Source of the DNA: an uncultured Porphyromonadaceae bacterium
Lineage (GTDB): Bacteria; Bacteroidota; Bacteroidia; Bacteroidales; Muribaculaceae
Length of the DNA: 40,822 nucleotides
Assembly: GCA_947177595.1 (NCBI GenBank)
Contig: CAMWUZ010000001.1
Coordinates: 1-40,822, forward strand
Reading direction: 5' to 3'
Shown piece after piece: positions 28,101 through 34,100 of this stretch. Position numbers and translations under genes: made by a program. Numbering within the stretch: position 1 is the stretch's first letter; every line of letters starts with the position of its first letter. The notes beneath the pieces are model-generated. The model worked only from the letters and a program-made list of their open reading frames with translations. It was not told the origin of the DNA and ran no database searches.

Positions 28101-31100
28101 TCTCTTATTGTTGTCTTAACCCGATATTCAGCATTTTCAATCTTCACTGCTCCGTACATCCTATGAATCAGTGACTCAGAATTGATGGCATTCCTATTGG
28201 TTCTTACACCGCTATCTCCTTTGGCGTAATCCGGATGCACTTCTACATCTAAACTTGAGGAAATTATCTGAGGTAGCTTTTTCAATACTGCCAAATGTAC
28301 CCCTTGATTCTCGCTTTTTGCCATAGCAGATCGAGAAACAAATTTCTCAACGGTATGATTTGAGATTGTATAGCTAAACTCGTTTCCTTGTGAGTTTGTA
28401 GCAGTATGTGTGCCTGTTATGTGCTCTTTAGCCCATGCCTCAGCTTTTTTCAATGCCTCTTTACCCGTTCCACTGAAATCATGCCTTGGCACATCCACTA
28501 TCCGAACACTCTTGTCAGCAAGCCCGGGCATTACGATACCCCTCTCTGACACCGCACGTTCTTGCACAGCGTCAAAGCCCTCGCCATACTCAGCACCCGG
28601 CTCATAAATCATCATCCCCTTATCACTCTTCTGCTCTTGCATTGCACCGAACAGCTTATCTATATAAGGGGTAAACTGCTTCACCTCTTCGGCTGTCGGA
28701 TATGGGAAACCGTTCATGGCTTCGGGGGTCTTGCTGAACTCTTCAAAGCTCATAGGGCTAACTTCCGCATTCCTGCACTGCGCTTTATATATGGCGTAAT
28801 TCATCCGTTGGTACGAGTCTATAACCCCCGGCTCAATCCCTCTGCTCAGGAAATGATTGGAAGCGTGCGAGTCGCCTAACTTGGCTACTGCCCATTCTGC
28901 AAACAGGCGCGCTGTCTCCTCTATCTCACTGCCCCAATAAGCACTGTTGTCAACACTATTGCTCCTCTTGTCATATCCCGACCCTTTTACAGCTGACAAC
29001 AAGCCGCCGAGGGCTTCTGCCACCTCAGGGCGCATCGCTCCGAGCCTACCCTTGTTGTTGATGGTCTCTGTCGCAAACAGAAGAGCTTCACCACTCTGAC
29101 GCATAAGGTAGTTGTCAAGCGCGTGCCACCATTCATGAGCAAGGCTTCCGGCTCCTCGGGTCTTCGTCAGATTGATGACTACCTCCAGCGGCTCATAGTG
29201 AGCATTGGCTCCACCCATACCACGAGCACCAAAAGCAAGCCCCAACTCGCCATTCAATGAAATAGCCTTGGGCGACAAGCCTGTCACCTTTGCCAAGTCC
29301 ATCAGAGCATCATAGGTCTCATTCAGTGCCGCCTGACGGTCTGCCCCCTTTGTCCAGTTGCCGAACTGAACGCCACGGAAACCAAACTCCTCGGTAAACT
29401 GCTCGGGGGTCACACCCTTGCCGCCACGGTAATCCTTGCCAACCCTCGGCTTCTCGCTCCGCTCAAAATACACAAACTTGCGACGCTTGTTCATCGCCTC
29501 GACCCTCTCTGCCTCAAGTCTGTCCTTATTCTCCTTATACCATGCATCTGCCTCTGCCAAACTTTCAAAAGTCCTGACACGGTGATTGTCTTTGGTGCGG
29601 TTTACACTATAGCGGGTCTTTCTACGCATGGTATCATAGAAACGGGTCACATAGAAGTGCTCACGCCTTGACTTGCTCCCGTTAGCCTGCTCCACCAAAG
29701 CATTGACCTTATCGGAAAATTCCTGCGGATTCTCTGCAAGAGCCATCTGCGCATCCTCAAGGCTGCTGAAGGAGTCACCTACCTGAATCTGCTCATCGGT
29801 TACCGGATTACGGAATATCACCGCATACCCGTCATACTCCCCGGTAGTCTTACGCACCGGATGAATCGCAGCCTCCTTACCCTGGGCTTTGAGCTTCGCG
29901 GCAAAGTCCCTCGCCTCCTGCTCGTCAGCGCATATCTTCTCGGCTATGTTATAGCTCCTCGAATTGGTGAAGTAAGACACCTTATACTCACCCGTCTCGG
30001 CATACCTGGCGCCCTCCCCCTTTACGCGGAAGCAATCCACCGGATAGTCTATATCCGTGTCGCCGCGGCTTATCTTCACCGCAAGAGCCATCGCATCAAG
30101 CACATCATCAATATTGCGGCTCGCCTTAAACCGCCACAATCTATTGTCACTGGAATCACGCAACTCATATTGCTGATGTGCGCTGTCAGTAGCTATGCTG
30201 AAAGGTATCGTCAGCTTATCTCCGGGCTGAGAGCCTATGCGCTTCATCACCTCCATATTCACCCATGCAGCATCAGGAGTAAACACCGGCTCGGCAAACT
30301 GCTTGTCGCTGTTCCACCCCTTGATCTTATTGAAGTGCTCCGCCTCTGCCGCCTGACCGGGATAGCTCACCTCGCTCAGTGCAGACATTAGCTCACGCCT
30401 GCGCTCCGGCTCGGCATTCACAAATTCCTCAAGTCTCTTAATCTTGTCATATGTGGATGCAGCCCATTTTGACACCTTTGATGCATTACTCCTTGTAGCT
30501 GTCGGCTTCTTGGCTGAATACACACTCTGCCACAACGCTTCCGCTGCCATTGCCTCCTCAGCCGTCATCGCACCCTGAGCCACAGCCCTGCCGAAGTCAG
30601 GACGCTTCACAACCTTGCTGAAAGGCTGCTCTATCAGAGCCTGAACAGTCGCAACCTCAAAGCGCTTTGACATCTCCTTGAGCATATTCTTGCGTGCACC
30701 CGCTATCTCCTCACCGAAATCCTCTATTACCGCACCTTTCACTTGGTTATTTACTGCCGATTCACTACCTTTGCCAACAGAACCTTTGCTCAAATCCGAA
30801 ATTGGCGTCACTTCATTGTGATTAGCGTCGGTGAGAGCAGAGGTTTTCTTTTTCCACATTGTCACCGCTGCAAGTTCCTTGCGACCACGCCTTTGTTCTT
30901 CTATGAATACAGTTGTTCCATCCGGGTAGGACTTGGAGTATATAATATTGGGTATTCCTCGTTTTCCCTCTTCACTATTGACGGTGTCATAATTGGTTAC
31001 TATATCCTCAATTTTTTCAAAATCAGAATTTGTAAGAGCTATCTGACCTCGATTTGATTCCGATACTCCACCATGCTGTTTCATGGCATGACGTATCGCA

Positions 31101-34100
31101 TCACTATCTATCACATGGGAATAATCTGAGCTCACATCAACCCCCAAAGATACAAGGTCTTTCAGCAGACGGTCAGACACACCGCATATCTGTTTCTTGA
31201 TTAGACCTCTTATTCCTTCTGCCGATTTCTGAATCAACTCTCCAATTGTGCCTTTGAAGTAGCTGAACAAATCACCGCCAGTGCCCTCATTAGAGACCTT
31301 AGTGCCCTTAGAGACCTTAAAGTCGTTATCCCCCTTTTGTTGACCTTTTATTTCTGACTCTCTTCCGGGTGCGCTTTCAGGTACAGTTCCCTCCGAAGCC
31401 AGCTCGATAGACCTATCTTCATTCCCTGCTCTCTGTTCTGCAACTTCTTTATCTCGTCCGGAAACAATAGCTTCCTCTGCAGGCAGAACTTCGTCGCCTC
31501 GCCCAGCTCCCGAGTGAATTCCTCCCGGCTCAGCCTCTTCAGCGCCTCCATTTTCAACTCTATGTCCTCCGGCAGTTTCTTCTTCTCTTGTGATTCCATT
31601 CTCTAATTCGTTTTGTTCAATTATTTCATCCGCAAAAATATCATAATAATCCGAGCCGCCCAAATTCTCATCCAAGTCCTTGAATCGCGCCATTAGCTGC
31701 TCCTCATAATCGCGATACTCCTCATAGCCTATTTTGAGATTTTCCTGATAAAAAGCCTCATTCTGACGCTCATAATAATCGAAATAATCCTGAGCTACCC
31801 TTCTCGCCTGCTCCATGCGGTTATTTATGATATAATTACGTATATCACCTATCGTTCGAGCACCGGATATAACCTCAATCAAGGCATTCAGAGCCTCGGA
31901 GTTGTCGTATGGCACACCATACTGATCGCATATCTCTTTGAAATAATCCTCCGCCAATCGGTCTATAGTCACACCGCCTTTAGCTTCAGACGCAAAAAGA
32001 CCGAACAATTTCTTGCGCTCACCCTCACCGATTCCGACATGACTCTTTACGCCATATTTCAAGACTCGTCCATCCCTGCTCTTATTGCTCCACGCCACTT
32101 TCTGGTGCGACAGCAAAAACGCTGCAACCTCATCCATAGTCTGAGGAGTGGTATTTTCCAAAATCGCAAGAGCTTCCGGAATATCTCTTACCTCTTCGGC
32201 TACTTCACGCAAACGCTTATCAAAATTCTTTTTCTCCTCCTGCCATTGAGCCTCGGCGGCGGCTGCCAGTTCAGCCTCTTCCCGCTCAGCTCTCTCCGCC
32301 TCCTCTATACGGGCAACACGCGCTTTCTCTACAGCCTCCCAGTGAGTCACCTTTTGTTTCGCCTGCTCAATTGCACCAAGGCGAGCTGATTCTGCCTCCG
32401 CAAAAGCATCTATGTCATCCACATCAACGCTCCTTACATTCTCGGCTTCCCTCAGGTTTGCCTTACTTCGCTTTATTTGGTTCTCTATAAACTTTCGCTG
32501 GCTTCCACCGTCCGGCAACTTCTCCTCTATCGCATCAAGGGCAAGCTCCGGCTCCACGGCATCAAGCATCGGCTTACCCTGCTCATCACGGGGCACTCGC
32601 TCAAGCGCACTTTTCTCTTGCAAATCCCCACTATTTGTCGTACCTTTGCCGGCAGCGGAAAGATTAGGAGTGACAGCACGTGCTCCTTCAATTGGCTGAC
32701 CGGCGGTTCCTAAAGCGGCAGCGTCTTTCTGCTCTTTCTTTTCTCTTGCCGGCGTTTTATTATCAAATGCTGTCAGCACCCAGTTACCGGCTTCGTCGCG
32801 AGCTACTACTACCCTATAATTATCCTTATCAAATACTGCCGTTCTGGCATTTTGTTCGGTAAACGCTCCATTCTTAATAACATCGTCAATCACCTCTATT
32901 GCTTCCTCCATAGAGGAGAAATCTCCGAGAGTCTGAACATGCTTTCTATCTATATGCGCCAGACCTTTGCCGGAATATGCCGTCGGAGCATCACCCCATA
33001 CAAGGTCTATCTCACCTATTTCAGGGCGATAAAATACACCTTTAGCCTGTCCGCTTTTAAGACGCGAGAGGTACTCTAAGGCTGCCTTTGCCTTACCGCG
33101 AAAAGATGCAAATACATCACCGAACTTTCCACGACCAACCGGCTTAATCTCAACCTCCTCCGGCTTATAAGACTTATAAGACTCATCCGACTTATCAGTC
33201 TCATCCAAAGCCCTTGCCTGAGACACCCTCAACACATCTGCCGCATCTGCACCACGCTGAACATCATCACGGCTCATGCTCATCACACTCCCGTCAGGCA
33301 TGGTAACATCAACCATACCGGCAACCGGGGCACCCTGCTCATCAACCGTATCACCTGAAATCACCACTTCAACAGGTTCGCCACCCTCCTCCGTCAGCAT
33401 ACGCACACGCTCACCCGGAGTAAAGCTCACAATACCGTCTATCTCAACCGAAGCACGTTCAGCCATCTCCTCGCTGATTTTCCCCGCAGCTATCTTTTTC
33501 AGCTCGGTCGGGTCAACCTCATTCTCTATACTCTTTATAAAGGTGGGCGCTGTACTCTCAGCATTACCTTCTGCATCCACAACAATCAGCATATCCGAAG
33601 AATTGGTCTTATCAATATCCCCATTATCATAACGCACAATCTTGCCGCTCGTCACCCACATCTGCCTGCCGTCCGTCAGACGCACCTCTATAACAGTCCC
33701 CGTATCAGCATTCGTGCAGCGGTCTATCTTTGCGTCATTCTTGCGCACCTCCTCCGAGATATCATCACGCACACGCTCTATCACCCCATCGTATGCCGCC
33801 TTCGCATTCAGGTAACGCTCTATCATAGTCTGCTCCTCGGGCTCCCCTTTAGACGCAATACCTCTTGCCTCCTCGATTGCGAACTTATCCAGATTATCTA
33901 CAAATTCCTCACCAAACGCTGCTACAAGATTCTCACGCTCATTCTCCCATGCAAGACGCATATCCTTACGCGCACCGCTGCCCTCTTCAGCGCTATACCC
34001 CTCCGCATAATAGTCATCCGCACCCGGCTTATATTGTTCATATGAATCATTTTCAATACCTTTGCCGTCAGAAGTTGTGCCAGGTGGTACAAGGGATCCA

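Noticed and set aside
29861..30391. A 176-codon plus-strand frame inside the giant gene
   Set aside because: It is antisense to the LPD-type modules and shows no domain or start context of its own.
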